Below the pieces are notes generated by a model. That model was not told where the DNA came from. It worked only from the letters and a program-made list of their open reading frames with translations, and did not search any database. 44,904 nt of DNA from Nitrospira sp. UBA2082. Lineage in GTDB: Bacteria > Nitrospirota > Nitrospiria > Nitrospirales > Nitrospiraceae. Within the stretch, counting starts at the first letter, position 1, and the number at the start of each line of letters is the position of its first letter. The stretch lies in NCBI GenBank assembly GCA_002331335.1, contig DCZO01000018.1, forward strand, positions 218,033 through 262,936, in the 5' to 3' direction. The position numbers and the translations under genes are program-made. Of the stretch, positions 34,595-43,232 are shown piece by piece.

Positions 34595-34682
34595 CTCAGT
34601 CGACGTCCAGGCGTGTGCGGACAAATCGCACAGTTGATTGCATGCGCCGTCCCCCTAATGACATACTCAACCCTATCCGCCC

Positions 34683-36887
34683 ATGAAACACGTTCACGTC
34701 TGTTTCTTCTGGCATATGCATCAGCCGTACTATACCGATCCGGTGGCGGGATCGGCCAGCATGCCCTGGGTCCGCCTCCACGCGACCAAAGCATACTATG
34801 ATATGGCCTATTTGCTGGAGCAATTTCCAGCTGTGCGCGCGACGTTCAATTTCACCCCCTCGCTCCTGCGTCAATTGGAGGAGATCGGCAACGGCACCGT
34901 GCGCGACCTCTTTCTCGAGTATGCCCAACGACCGGCGGCGGACCTGACCGAGGAGGACCGGGCCTTTCTCATCCGCCACTTTTTCGCGGCCAACTGGGCG
35001 ACGATGGTACGACCTTCCCCGCGTTACCACGAATTGCTGGTGAAACGGGGGCTGGACATCCAGGGACAAGACCTGCCGCGCCTGGCCCGCCGCTTTTCCG
35101 TTCAGGACTGTCTCGACTTGCAGGTCTGGCACAATCTGGCTTGGTTCGGATATGGCGCCGTCCATCGCTACCCACGCCTGGCGGCTCTGCACAACAAGAA
35201 TCGTGGTTTCACGGAAGAAGAGAAGCAAGAAGTCTTGGCGCTCCAACTCACGACAGTGCGCGAAGTCGTTCCTCTCTATCGGCAACTCCTGGAACGGGGG
35301 CAAATCGAGCTGACGACGACGCCCTTCTTTCACCCGATTCTCCCGCTCATCATCGATACCGACGTCACCCGGCGTGCCAGGCCGGACCTTCCACTGCCGG
35401 TTCGTTTTCACGCCCCGGACGACGCTGAAGCGCAACTCCGGCGGGCGGTCGAATTCCACAGCCGGACGTTCGGTCGCGCGCCGGCGGGTTTGTGGCCATC
35501 GGAGGGCTCGGTCTGTCCCGAACTGCTTCCCATTCTGCAGCGAACCGGGTTCAGCTGGCTGGCCACCGACGAAGGTATCCTCGCGCGCTCGCTGGAGATG
35601 AGCGGTCTGCCGTGGAATCGGCAGACCGCGTTGTATCAACCGTATCGAGCCGGAGCGGCAGGACAAGAACTCACCCTCCTGTTCCGCGACCGGGAAATCT
35701 CAGATGCGTTCGGATTCGTCTACCACAAAACCACCCCGGAATCCGCCGCCGAAGATGTCCTCCGTCGCCTGCGTGGCATTATCGAGACGACGGCCCAGGA
35801 ACAGATCGTCATCGCCATCGTCTTGGACGGGGAAAATCCCTGGGAACATTACCACGACGGCGGCGAGCGGTTCCTGTCGCTCCTCTACTCGGCCTTGACG
35901 GCACGGGAACTCGACCGGCCCGACAACCTCGCCGTGCATCCATCCACGATTGTTGAAGCCATTGCCGCCGCGCCTCCCGCACAACATCTGTCCGATCTGC
36001 ATTCAGGCTCGTGGATCAACGCCGACTTCAAAATTTGGATCGGCCACCAGGAAGACAATCACGGCTGGAACCTCCTCGGCCATACGAGGGCCCGCTTGAT
36101 CGAGACCGCGCCGAGCCTGCCACCGGATCGAGTGAACGCCGCGTGGGATGAATTGTACGCGGCCGAGGGCAGCGATTGGTTCTGGTGGTACGGCGACGAC
36201 TTTGAAACCGACTTCAAGCAGGAATTCGACCGACTCTTCAGAACACACCTCCGCAATGTATGGGGGCACATGGGTCTCCCCGTGCCCGAGCAGCTGAACC
36301 AGCCGATCTGCGCCCTGGCGGCGGCCCCCGAAATCGATCGGGTCACCCAGCCGCGTGCCCTACTCTCACCCACGCTCGACGGAGGGGTGACGGATTTCTT
36401 CGAATGGCGCGGGGCAGGCATTATCGACACCCAGCCGCCGCTGGGCGCGATGTGGAAGGCCGACAGTGTGTTCACCTCGGTCCAATTCGGCTGGAACCAG
36501 GATTGGCTGTTCCTTCGATTCGACGTGAGCCAGGCGTCGGAAGCCAGACAGCCCAATCTGCGGACGGAAATCGCGCTTCAGAGTCTTCGGGGCCATTTCC
36601 GGATCACCTTCTCGCTCAACCCAGCGGAGCCGCTTCAATTTCTCCTCTCGCAAGCGACCGGTCCGGAAACCTGGCAGGAGATCGGCCCCTACCGATCCAT
36701 CGCCAGACACAGCATCGTCGAACTGGCTCTGCCCCACAAGGATCTCCACCTCGAGCCGGGGCAAGAGGTGAAGATGTGGATCGTCGTATTGGAGCGCAAT
36801 CTTGAAGTCGCCCGCTACCCCTATCAGAAGCCGGCGGTGCTGACCGTACCGGGGCCTGAATTTGACGCGGCCATGTGGCGGGTATAG
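34683..36887 (+). CDS. Glycoside hydrolase family 57 protein
   Basis: 734 residues, cytoplasmic (no signal peptide). The five GH57 conserved regions are visible: HMHQPYY (residues 11-17), TFNFTPSL, the nucleophile region GLWPSEGSV with Glu274, FRDREISDAFGF with Asp336 and Asp341, and WIGHQEDNHGWNLLG. It should act on alpha-1,4 or alpha-1,6 glucans (alpha-amylase/amylopullulanase type). A beta-sandwich domain makes up the C-terminal about 200 residues. Neighbouring GalT-like gene suggests intracellular glycogen or maltodextrin turnover. Start ATG 34683 follows a spacing without a strong ribosome binding site. Confidence 0.9.
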   Translation: MKHVHVCFFWHMHQPYYTDPVAGSASMPWVRLHATKAYYDMAYLLEQFPAVRATFNFTPSLLRQLEEIGNGTVRDLFLEYAQRPAADLTEEDRAFLIRHFFAANWATMVRPSPRYHELLVKRGLDIQGQDLPRLARRFSVQDCLDLQVWHNLAWFGYGAVHRYPRLAALHNKNRGFTEEEKQEVLALQLTTVREVVPLYRQLLERGQIELTTTPFFHPILPLIIDTDVTRRARPDLPLPVRFHAPDDAEAQLRRAVEFHSRTFGRAPAGLWPSEGSVCPELLPILQRTGFSWLATDEGILARSLEMSGLPWNRQTALYQPYRAGAAGQELTLLFRDREISDAFGFVYHKTTPESAAEDVLRRLRGIIETTAQEQIVIAIVLDGENPWEHYHDGGERFLSLLYSALTARELDRPDNLAVHPSTIVEAIAAAPPAQHLSDLHSGSWINADFKIWIGHQEDNHGWNLLGHTRARLIETAPSLPPDRVNAAWDELYAAEGSDWFWWYGDDFETDFKQEFDRLFRTHLRNVWGHMGLPVPEQLNQPICALAAAPEIDRVTQPRALLSPTLDGGVTDFFEWRGAGIIDTQPPLGAMWKADSVFTSVQFGWNQDWLFLRFDVSQASEARQPNLRTEIALQSLRGHFRITFSLNPAEPLQFLLSQATGPETWQEIGPYRSIARHSIVELALPHKDLHLEPGQEVKMWIVVLERNLEVARYPYQKPAVLTVPGPEFDAAMWRV

Positions 36888-36896
36888 CGCGAAGTT

Positions 36897-36925
36897 CTGA
36901 GGACTGAGTGCTGAGTTTTGAGTTG
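36897..36925 (+). repeat. CTGAGGACTGAG-type repeat, second location
   Basis: CTGAGGACTGAG (36897-36908), then TGCTGAGT and TTTGAGT, is identical over the first 12 bases to 20195-20206. It lies between the GH57 and GalT-like genes. Confidence 0.7.
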
Positions 36926-36986
36926 TGAAACCTTCTTTCGTCTGAGACACTCAGGACGCACCCTTTTTTTATTCCGGGGAGAAACC

Positions 36987-37991
36987 ATGCCTGATTTACG
37001 ACGTGACCCTATTGTCGGCCGGTGGGTGATCATTTCGACTGAGCGGATCGGGCGCCCGCATGACTTCATGCGGGTGCAGCCGGCCCGGCCGATGTCCACC
37101 GCCATCTGTCCCTTCTGTCCTGGACAAGAGCGGCTGACACCGAAAGAGATCATGGCCTACCGGCCGCAACCCGCCGAGCCCAATTCTCCCACGTGGACCG
37201 TGCGTGTCGTCCCAAACAAATTCCCCGCGCTTCAAGTAGAAGGCGACATGGGGCGTGAAGGGGTGGGCCTCTACGACCGGATGAACGGCATCGGCGCGCA
37301 TGAGGTCATCATCGAATCGCCCGGCCATACGGAGAGCCTCACGGACATGCCGGCCAAGAAGATCGAAGACGTGCTGTGGGCCTATCGGGACCGCATCATC
37401 GACCTCAAGAAGGATCTGCGGTTCCGCTACATCCTCATCTTCAAAAATCACGGCTCCGCCGCCGGGGCCACCTTGGAACACAGCCATTCGCAGTTGATCG
37501 CACTCCCCGTCGTCCCCACCAGCGTCATGGATGAGATCGAGGGTTGCCGAGCCCACTTCGAACAGAAGGAACGGTGCATCTACTGCGACATCCTCCGGCA
37601 GGAGCTCGGCACTGGAGCGCGCCTGGTAGCGGAGAATCCGGAATTCGTCTGCCTCACGCCCTTCGCCCCGCGGTTTCCCTTCGAAATGTGGATTCTCCCC
37701 AAGCGCCACGCCGGCTACTTCGAGGAAAGCCAAAAAACCCAGTTCGAATTCCTCGCGCCGATCCTGTCCGAATGCCTTCGACGTATGGACAAAGTCCTGG
37801 CCCGCCCCGCGTACAACTTCATCCTCCACAGTTCGCCGTTGCATGAACGGACCGGCGAGTTTTATCACTGGCACTTGGAGATCATTCCCAAGCTGACACA
37901 GGTCGCCGGCTTCGAATGGGGCACCGGATTTTACATCAATCCGGTCTCACCCGAAGAATCGGCGACGGTGCTCCGCACCGCGACGATCTAG
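36987..37991 (+). CDS. GalT-like hexose-1-phosphate nucleotidyltransferase
   Basis: 334 residues from ATG 36987. Family hallmarks: N-terminal LRRDPIVGRWVIIS, zinc-site CPFCPG (residues 41-46) and CIYCDI, and the catalytic EHSHSQLIALP (HxHxQ, near residue 170). The GalT nucleophile is normally HPHGQ; the HSHSQ form occurs in relatives that act on other nucleotide sugars, such as ADP-glucose phosphorylase-type enzymes. C-terminus: YHWHLEIIP, as expected. Given the GH57 neighbour, a role in glucan/nucleotide-sugar metabolism is plausible. I do not assign galT because of the altered motif. CCA-family gene follows 15 bp downstream. Confidence 0.85.
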   Translation: MPDLRRDPIVGRWVIISTERIGRPHDFMRVQPARPMSTAICPFCPGQERLTPKEIMAYRPQPAEPNSPTWTVRVVPNKFPALQVEGDMGREGVGLYDRMNGIGAHEVIIESPGHTESLTDMPAKKIEDVLWAYRDRIIDLKKDLRFRYILIFKNHGSAAGATLEHSHSQLIALPVVPTSVMDEIEGCRAHFEQKERCIYCDILRQELGTGARLVAENPEFVCLTPFAPRFPFEMWILPKRHAGYFEESQKTQFEFLAPILSECLRRMDKVLARPAYNFILHSSPLHERTGEFYHWHLEIIPKLTQVAGFEWGTGFYINPVSPEESATVLRTATI

Positions 37992-38006
37992 TCGGGGGAC
38001 TCCGTG

Positions 38007-39389
38007 ATGCCCTGCCGCTTTCGTATCGAAGATCCAACCCTCGCGGGAACATTGCGCCGGATCGAGCAGGCGGTCCGCCAGGCGGGTGGACGGACATGGC
38101 TGGTCGGCGGATCGATCCGCGATCTCGTCCTAGGCCGTCAGCCGCAGGATCTGGACCTCGAAGTGTTCGGGCTGCCGCCCGGACAACTCCATGCCCTACT
38201 GGAACAACAGTTTTCTGTCCAGTTCGTTGGCAAGACCTTCGGCGTGTTCAAGCTGGAGGGGTTGCCCGTCGACATTTCCACCCCCTCCCGTCTTCTGACC
38301 GACCATGGATCCGTGCCGGGCTTGCTCCGGCAGGCCGACCCGGATATGGACATCGATGAGGCGCTGGCCCGGCGTGATTTCACGATCAACGCAATGGCTT
38401 GGGACCCTGACACTCTGGAACTCCGCGATCCGTTCAACGGCCGGGCTGACCTCGCCGCCCGCGTGCTCCGTCATGCGTCGGATCGGTTTAGCGAAGATCC
38501 GGTGCGTGTCCTGCGCGGCATGCAGCTGGTCGCCCGCTTCGAACTGGCTCCCGTGCCGGACACCGTCGCGCTCTGCCATACGCTGTCACAAGACGGACAA
38601 CCAAAGGAACGGCTGTGGGCGGAATGGAAGAAGCTCATCGTGCAGGGGGTGAAGCCATCGCTCGGACTTCAATTCTTGAGCGGCTGCGGCTGGCTCCGTT
38701 TTTATCCAGAACTGGCGGCGCTGCAAGGATGCGAGCAAGATCCCGCATGGCACCCGGAAGGCGATGTGTGGATTCACACGCTGCACTGTTTGGACTGGTT
38801 CGCCACGGAACGGACCGGCCGGCCTGACGACGATCTGCCCGTCGGCCTGGGCGTCCTCTGCCACGACTTCGGCAAACCGGTGACGACACGGAACGACTTC
38901 GGACGAATTACCGCCAGAGGCCATGAACAGGAAGGGGAAGAACCAACGAGGCGCTTTCTTGCACGTCTGACAAATCAAGAACGGCTTATCGACGAGGTCC
39001 TCCCTCTGGTGCGTTGCCATCTCCGGCCCCGCGCCCTGCATGACGCGCGGGCATCCGACAGCGCCGTGCGGCGGCTGGCCCGGCACGTCACCCGCATCGA
39101 CCGGTTGGTGCGCGTCGCCCGGGCCGATCACGCCGGACGTCCGCCGAAACTCTTCGACGGGTTTCCCGCCGGCGAATGGCTTCTGGAGCGCGCCAAGCAG
39201 TTGAACGTGGAAAATCAAGCCCCGGCGCCGATCGTCATGGGGCGACACCTGCTGGACTTGGGAATCCAGCCGGGCCCCGAGATAGGACAATTACTCGACG
39301 ACTGTTATGAAGCGCAGCTGGACGGACTCTTCACCACACTCGATGACGGTCTCGCGTATGCGCGATCACGAGTCCCTCTTTCTCACTAA
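38007..39389 (+). CDS. tRNA CCA-adding / poly(A) polymerase family enzyme with HD domain
   Basis: 460 residues from ATG 38007 with GGGGGACT upstream. The class II nucleotidyltransferase motif is WLVGGSIRDLVLGRQPQDLD followed by LEVFG (residues about 32-56), with the second region ARRDFTINAMA, DPFNGRADL and SEDPVRVLRGMQL. The C-terminal half has an HD phosphohydrolase site (LCHDFGKP, residue about 290) and zinc-like ligand positions. It may add CC, A or CCA to tRNA 3' ends; family members with an HD domain often repair tRNA ends. No other tRNA end-processing gene was seen. It follows the GalT-like gene closely. Confidence 0.85.
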   Translation: MPCRFRIEDPTLAGTLRRIEQAVRQAGGRTWLVGGSIRDLVLGRQPQDLDLEVFGLPPGQLHALLEQQFSVQFVGKTFGVFKLEGLPVDISTPSRLLTDHGSVPGLLRQADPDMDIDEALARRDFTINAMAWDPDTLELRDPFNGRADLAARVLRHASDRFSEDPVRVLRGMQLVARFELAPVPDTVALCHTLSQDGQPKERLWAEWKKLIVQGVKPSLGLQFLSGCGWLRFYPELAALQGCEQDPAWHPEGDVWIHTLHCLDWFATERTGRPDDDLPVGLGVLCHDFGKPVTTRNDFGRITARGHEQEGEEPTRRFLARLTNQERLIDEVLPLVRCHLRPRALHDARASDSAVRRLARHVTRIDRLVRVARADHAGRPPKLFDGFPAGEWLLERAKQLNVENQAPAPIVMGRHLLDLGIQPGPEIGQLLDDCYEAQLDGLFTTLDDGLAYARSRVPLSH

Positions 39390-39437
39390 CGCGCCCCCCT
39401 CTTGCCCGTCGTTCCATCGGCGGCATATGATCGGCCC

Positions 39438-39632
39438 ATGCGTGTGCAACTCAGCCATCCATCGCGAACAGTGGACGTCAAAGGACCCAAGAAGGTGAAG
39501 GACCTGTTGCGCGAGTTGAATCTCCTGGTCGAAGCGCACTTGGTTATTCGCGGTGATGAACTGGTCACCGAAGACGAGATGCTCGCCGACAAGGATGTCA
39601 TTGAAATCAGACCGGTGATCTCCGGCGGATAA
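39438..39632 (+). CDS. MoaD/ThiS-like ubiquitin-fold sulfur carrier
   Basis: 64 residues ending in Gly-Gly (PVISGG), the mark of sulfur-carrier proteins activated by an E1-like enzyme as a thiocarboxylate. The beta-grasp pattern is visible: VDVKGPKKVKDLLRELNL, VIRGDELVTEDEMLADKDV and IEIRPVISGG. Start at ATG 39438; the longer frame at 39402 has no support. It may supply sulfur to tRNA thiolation, thiamine or molybdopterin. It lies 48 bp after the CCA-family gene, a context consistent with tRNA modification. Which E1 partner is used cannot be seen. Confidence 0.8.
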   Translation: MRVQLSHPSRTVDVKGPKKVKDLLRELNLLVEAHLVIRGDELVTEDEMLADKDVIEIRPVISGG

Positions 39633-39695
39633 CCGGCGGAGTGCCCTGGAGGACGGGGCCGCAGAAGCCGCCCGCCGCATCGGCATGGCCGGGAA

Positions 39696-41156
39696 TCAGA
39701 AATTGACCCGCAGATTGATCGAGCCGACGTGAAAGGTGGTCTGATACGTTCCATTGACGACGCCGGGAATCGCGACGGGATTCTGATTTCCGACGACGGT
39801 CCGCGGCTCGTAGAAAATCGCCTGGTACGCCACGTCCAGCCCTATCGCTTTCGGCAGAAACAAAGGCCCTTCCGTCACACCGCACGCAACAAGCCCAAGG
39901 AACCGGCCTGGTGCTTTACACAGCAACCCGACTCCTCCTGAGACAGCGTGCTGGTCCGCATCCGGAATGGTGGGAAGAAACCCTTGATCGGGAATCGGCG
40001 TTTGGGAGTGCCAGTAGCCGGCGCGCACGGCCGCTTCCCAATTGGAAAGCGCAGCCGGATTGATCCACTTGTACTCCGTTCCGACCATGAGGGTATAGGC
40101 ATTCCGCCAATTCTGCGGGAATGGAATAGTAGCGCCGGTGGACAAATGAACATCGAGATTACGCACTGACTTCCAGCCCGTATAATCTATGTTCAACTCG
40201 AGTTTCCATTCATGGGCTGCGTCGCGGACAGGCCACACGGCGAGACCTCCGGTAAAGACCTGCGGCAACACCAATGTGGTGGATGCATCCGACAACGGAA
40301 CGCCGTTCGCGAGAAATTTGCCGTCCAAATGAAGCGTCGCCTGCGTTCGATATACCAGCGCGACGTTGACGATCGGCCGTCCGTCCCCATTCCGCAAAGG
40401 CGTATACAGCAGGCTGACGTTGAATCCGGCCGCCGTATCGCTCCCATTAATCTCCATCGGGGTTCCAGGCGGTGGCAAGCCCGGCCCTCCCGATGAATGG
40501 AATCGTGTGACGACCTGTCCTTCACCCAGGAAGCTCGCGAACGTATAAATGTCGGCGCCCAGCCCGACAGACAATTGGTCGTTCAGCCTATAGGCAAGGG
40601 TTGGCTTGATATCGAGCAGGGGCATCGCCTGACGTGTGACGGCGGTGGTAAAGGGGCTGGTATTCGGATATTCATACAGAATTCCGAACGGCGTGAGCAG
40701 GCCGATTCCAACCGAGAAGTTCTTCAGCGCGGCTACCCCTGTACTGTTTAGGTTCGCTGTCACATAAAAATTGCTCGGCAGGGGAAATGCCACAGCACCC
40801 CCGAAATCTCCGCTGGTGGTCGAGCCCGACGGGCTGGTGAACCTTGTGCTGCCGCCGAGCAATAACGTCCCGGCGCTGGTTTGAATGCCGCTCAGTTGGG
40901 TCATCCCGGCCGGGTTGAAGTACACCGCCGAGGGATCATCGGCTTGCGCGGAAAATGCTCCCCCTTGCCCCGTCGCGGACGCGCTGTGATCGAAAATCCT
41001 GAACGCGCCGGCCGAGACCACGGCGGGAAGCATCAATACCAGCAGCAGGCTCCCGAGCACTCCCAAATGCTTCACCTGGATCCTCGGCACCAGACAGTGG
41101 GGTCGGCCCATTTGGCTGGAAATCCGAGCTGCCTTGGCTGCAGGTGTCGTTGGCAT
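39696..41156 (-). CDS. FadL/OmpP1-family outer-membrane channel
   Basis: 486 residues from ATG 41156, where AAGGAGG lies eight bases upstream; a longer frame from 41273 is unlikely. The hydrophobic signal segment is at about residues 31-48, with cleavage near VVSA-GAF, after an unusually long N-terminal region (about 30 residues). The mature N-terminus (FRIFDHSASATGQGGAFSAQ, then ADDPSAVYFNPAGM) is the FadL hallmark. A beta-barrel with alternating hydrophobic strands follows. The family imports long-chain fatty acids or hydrophobic compounds. It is divergent from the PilZ-like/acyl-ACP-reductase-like gene, so a shared lipid-related role is likely. Confidence 0.9.
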   Translation of the reverse strand: MPTTPAAKAARISSQMGRPHCLVPRIQVKHLGVLGSLLLVLMLPAVVSAGAFRIFDHSASATGQGGAFSAQADDPSAVYFNPAGMTQLSGIQTSAGTLLLGGSTRFTSPSGSTTSGDFGGAVAFPLPSNFYVTANLNSTGVAALKNFSVGIGLLTPFGILYEYPNTSPFTTAVTRQAMPLLDIKPTLAYRLNDQLSVGLGADIYTFASFLGEGQVVTRFHSSGGPGLPPPGTPMEINGSDTAAGFNVSLLYTPLRNGDGRPIVNVALVYRTQATLHLDGKFLANGVPLSDASTTLVLPQVFTGGLAVWPVRDAAHEWKLELNIDYTGWKSVRNLDVHLSTGATIPFPQNWRNAYTLMVGTEYKWINPAALSNWEAAVRAGYWHSQTPIPDQGFLPTIPDADQHAVSGGVGLLCKAPGRFLGLVACGVTEGPLFLPKAIGLDVAYQAIFYEPRTVVGNQNPVAIPGVVNGTYQTTFHVGSINLRVNF

Positions 41157-41313
41157 GGCGAGAGCCTCCTTCAAAATCTGCGAGATAAAACCAACCGGTT
41201 GCACCGCCTTCCTTGCAGGGTTGGTCGAAACCCAAACCTTTCTCTCCTTCCATCCACAAATACCAACAAGCACCTGAACAGGCTAGAGAATTCACATTGC
41301 CGACGTGCAGTTA

Positions 41314-41328
41314 CGATAGGGCCTATCG
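41314..41328. promoter_or_regulatory. Palindrome CGATAGG-G-CCTATCG, candidate operator
   Basis: Perfect 7-bp half-sites around one central base, in the divergent region between the FadL-type gene and the fusion gene. A plausible dimer-binding site controlling one or both genes. The regulator is unknown. Confidence 0.5.
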
Positions 41329-41383
41329 GCCACCTTAATCCGACCCTATACCTTCAGCCATTCATCCAATCCATTTGATTCGA

Positions 41384-41412
41384 TTGACAGCGCAATCCAT
41401 CAGAGGCGATAC
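41384..41412 (+). promoter_or_regulatory. Candidate sigma-70 promoter for the fusion gene
   Basis: TTGACA at 41384-41389, 17 bases, then CGATAC at 41407-41412. The -35 is perfect but the -10 is poor. It lies 71 bp upstream of the ATG at 41484. Confidence 0.35.
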
Positions 41413-41483
41413 CTGGGGAACGGCGAACCGCGTCCTGGGCCAGGCGAAGGTGAAGATCCTATAAACCCCTGTGAGGAAAGAAC

Positions 41484-43226
41484 ATGGACACCGAAGTGGA
41501 AAGTCGCCTGGGAGTGAGCCTCCCTGTGATCGTGGATTTCCAAGGCATGTTAGTGCGAGGTGTCACGCAGGACATCGGGCTCGATTCCCTCTCCTTCGTA
41601 GCCGATTGCGCTCCACCGATCGGCACACAGGTTTCCGTGTTTTTCTACCTCAGCCGCAATGTGGCTTACATTCGATTGACGGGCCGGGTCAGCGGGGTGG
41701 CGGAGGAACTCGACGCCCCATCGACGAAGTTCCGTCTTGATATCCGGCTGTCGACGCTGGGTGAGACGGAGCGCCGGGTGTTGGAATCCGCGATTCACGA
41801 ACTGGACCGGTATCTACGGAGTCTCGACATACCGCAGGGTGCCGCGCGCGCGGCGGCCCGCGACGAACTGGTCACCGCAAACCCTCGTTCAATCCTGTCT
41901 CTATTCGTCACGGATAACCCCTACAACCTCCCGTACCGATCGTCGGTCAGCAGGGATCGTGCTCCCGGCCTCACTCTCCCGGAGACTGGTCATCCCTCCA
42001 GTCTGGCGGAGCAGCACCAGACAGATCCCCTCCCGACATCGATGGTTTTAACACCCTCCTCGGCGGGCTTTTCCATGGAACTGGTGTGGCAAGCCTGCGG
42101 GCTATTCGCCCAAGTTCTCCGTGACCTGGTCATCCGGTTCCTGCCCGGCCCGCTTGCGCGGCTCTTCGTGACGCCGATTTCGTTTGCCTTCATCGGCCAC
42201 CCACGGACATTGGACGACGTTCCGAGAAAGTTCCCGTTCGCCCGGTTTCTACCCCGCCACATGGTGGAACGGTGGTTTCGGTACCAATGGCCGTTTGTGG
42301 CCTCCTATATTACCGGTCTGACGACCGCGGACGGCACTCCCACAACCGGCGCGATGCTGATTTCTCCCTTGACCACCGAGCAAATGCTTCGCAACCCCGG
42401 GCTCGCCCGACAACGTGTGCTGGAGACCGTTCGATTGGCCGAAAAGATGGGGGCGACGATTGCGGGACTCGGAGCATTCACGTCGATCGTGACAAAGGAC
42501 GGCCGAGATCTCGATGGGAAAGTTCGACTTGGGCTGACAACGGGGAATCCCCACTCCGCCGCGATCGCTGTCCAGAATGTCCTCCACGCCGCCGCCCTGA
42601 CGAATCTCAGCCTCCCACATGCCACCGCCGCGGTCGTGGGAGGCGCCGGGTCGGTCGGATCGGCCTGCGCAAAAATGCTTGCGCGGCTCGTCGCAAATCT
42701 CCTTATCGTTGACATCAAAAAGGATGTCCTCCAGAATCTGGTCACACAATTGGCAGAGCAATCCGCATTCGTGCAAGGCACGGCGGAACTGGATCGAGTG
42801 CGGGACGCAGACATCGTCATTGTCGCAACCAACAATCCCCACATTCTTCTCACCGCCTGTCACTTGAAACCGGGGGCGATCGTGATCGATGCCGCCCAAC
42901 CGAAGAATGTGTCGGAGGAAATTCCGCGCCAGCGTTCCGACGTCGTTGTCATCGAATCCGCCGTGGTCCAAACGCCCGATATTCATGTGAACTTCGACCT
43001 CGATCTCGCTCCGGGTGAAGCATTGGGATGCCTGTCCGAGACCATGATTCTGACCGCCATTGGATGGACCGGGCATTACTCGCTCGGCAAAGCCGACCCG
43101 TCGCAGGCCGCACACATCATCTCCGCGGGTCGCGCGCTGGGATTCCGTCTCGCCCGCTTTCGAAATTCCTGCGGCTACGTCACAGACGATCACCTGCTCC
43201 GCGTCTCCCAAGTTCGCGCAACCTAG
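41484..43226 (+). CDS. Fusion: PilZ-like domain plus acyl-ACP-reductase-like domain
   Basis: 580 residues; ribosome binding site GAGGAAAG four to five bases before ATG. N-terminus (1-115) resembles PilZ in length and beta pattern, but the RxxxR and DxSxxG motifs are degenerate (SRLGVSLPVIV; TQDIGLDSLSF), so cyclic-di-GMP binding is uncertain. A Pro/Ser-rich linker with a hydrophobic helix precedes residue 230. The C-terminal 350 residues match the cyanobacterial fatty acyl-ACP reductase pattern: FAFIGHPRTLDD, GLGAFTSIV, TTGNPHSAA, Rossmann VVGGAGSVG (near 385), VIDAAQPKN and GCLSETMIL, whose Cys516 aligns with the catalytic Cys. It would reduce acyl-ACP to aldehyde with NADPH. No aldehyde-deformylating oxygenase is present. 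The kinase gene starts 6 bp later. Confidence 0.85.
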   Translation: MDTEVESRLGVSLPVIVDFQGMLVRGVTQDIGLDSLSFVADCAPPIGTQVSVFFYLSRNVAYIRLTGRVSGVAEELDAPSTKFRLDIRLSTLGETERRVLESAIHELDRYLRSLDIPQGAARAAARDELVTANPRSILSLFVTDNPYNLPYRSSVSRDRAPGLTLPETGHPSSLAEQHQTDPLPTSMVLTPSSAGFSMELVWQACGLFAQVLRDLVIRFLPGPLARLFVTPISFAFIGHPRTLDDVPRKFPFARFLPRHMVERWFRYQWPFVASYITGLTTADGTPTTGAMLISPLTTEQMLRNPGLARQRVLETVRLAEKMGATIAGLGAFTSIVTKDGRDLDGKVRLGLTTGNPHSAAIAVQNVLHAAALTNLSLPHATAAVVGGAGSVGSACAKMLARLVANLLIVDIKKDVLQNLVTQLAEQSAFVQGTAELDRVRDADIVIVATNNPHILLTACHLKPGAIVIDAAQPKNVSEEIPRQRSDVVVIESAVVQTPDIHVNFDLDLAPGEALGCLSETMILTAIGWTGHYSLGKADPSQAAHIISAGRALGFRLARFRNSCGYVTDDHLLRVSQVRAT

Positions 43227-43232
43227 GATCCT

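Noticed and set aside
41484..41830. Calling the fusion N-terminus a functional cyclic-di-GMP-binding PilZ domain
   Set aside because: The RxxxR and (D/N)xSxxG motifs are not intact, so only a PilZ-like fold is claimed.
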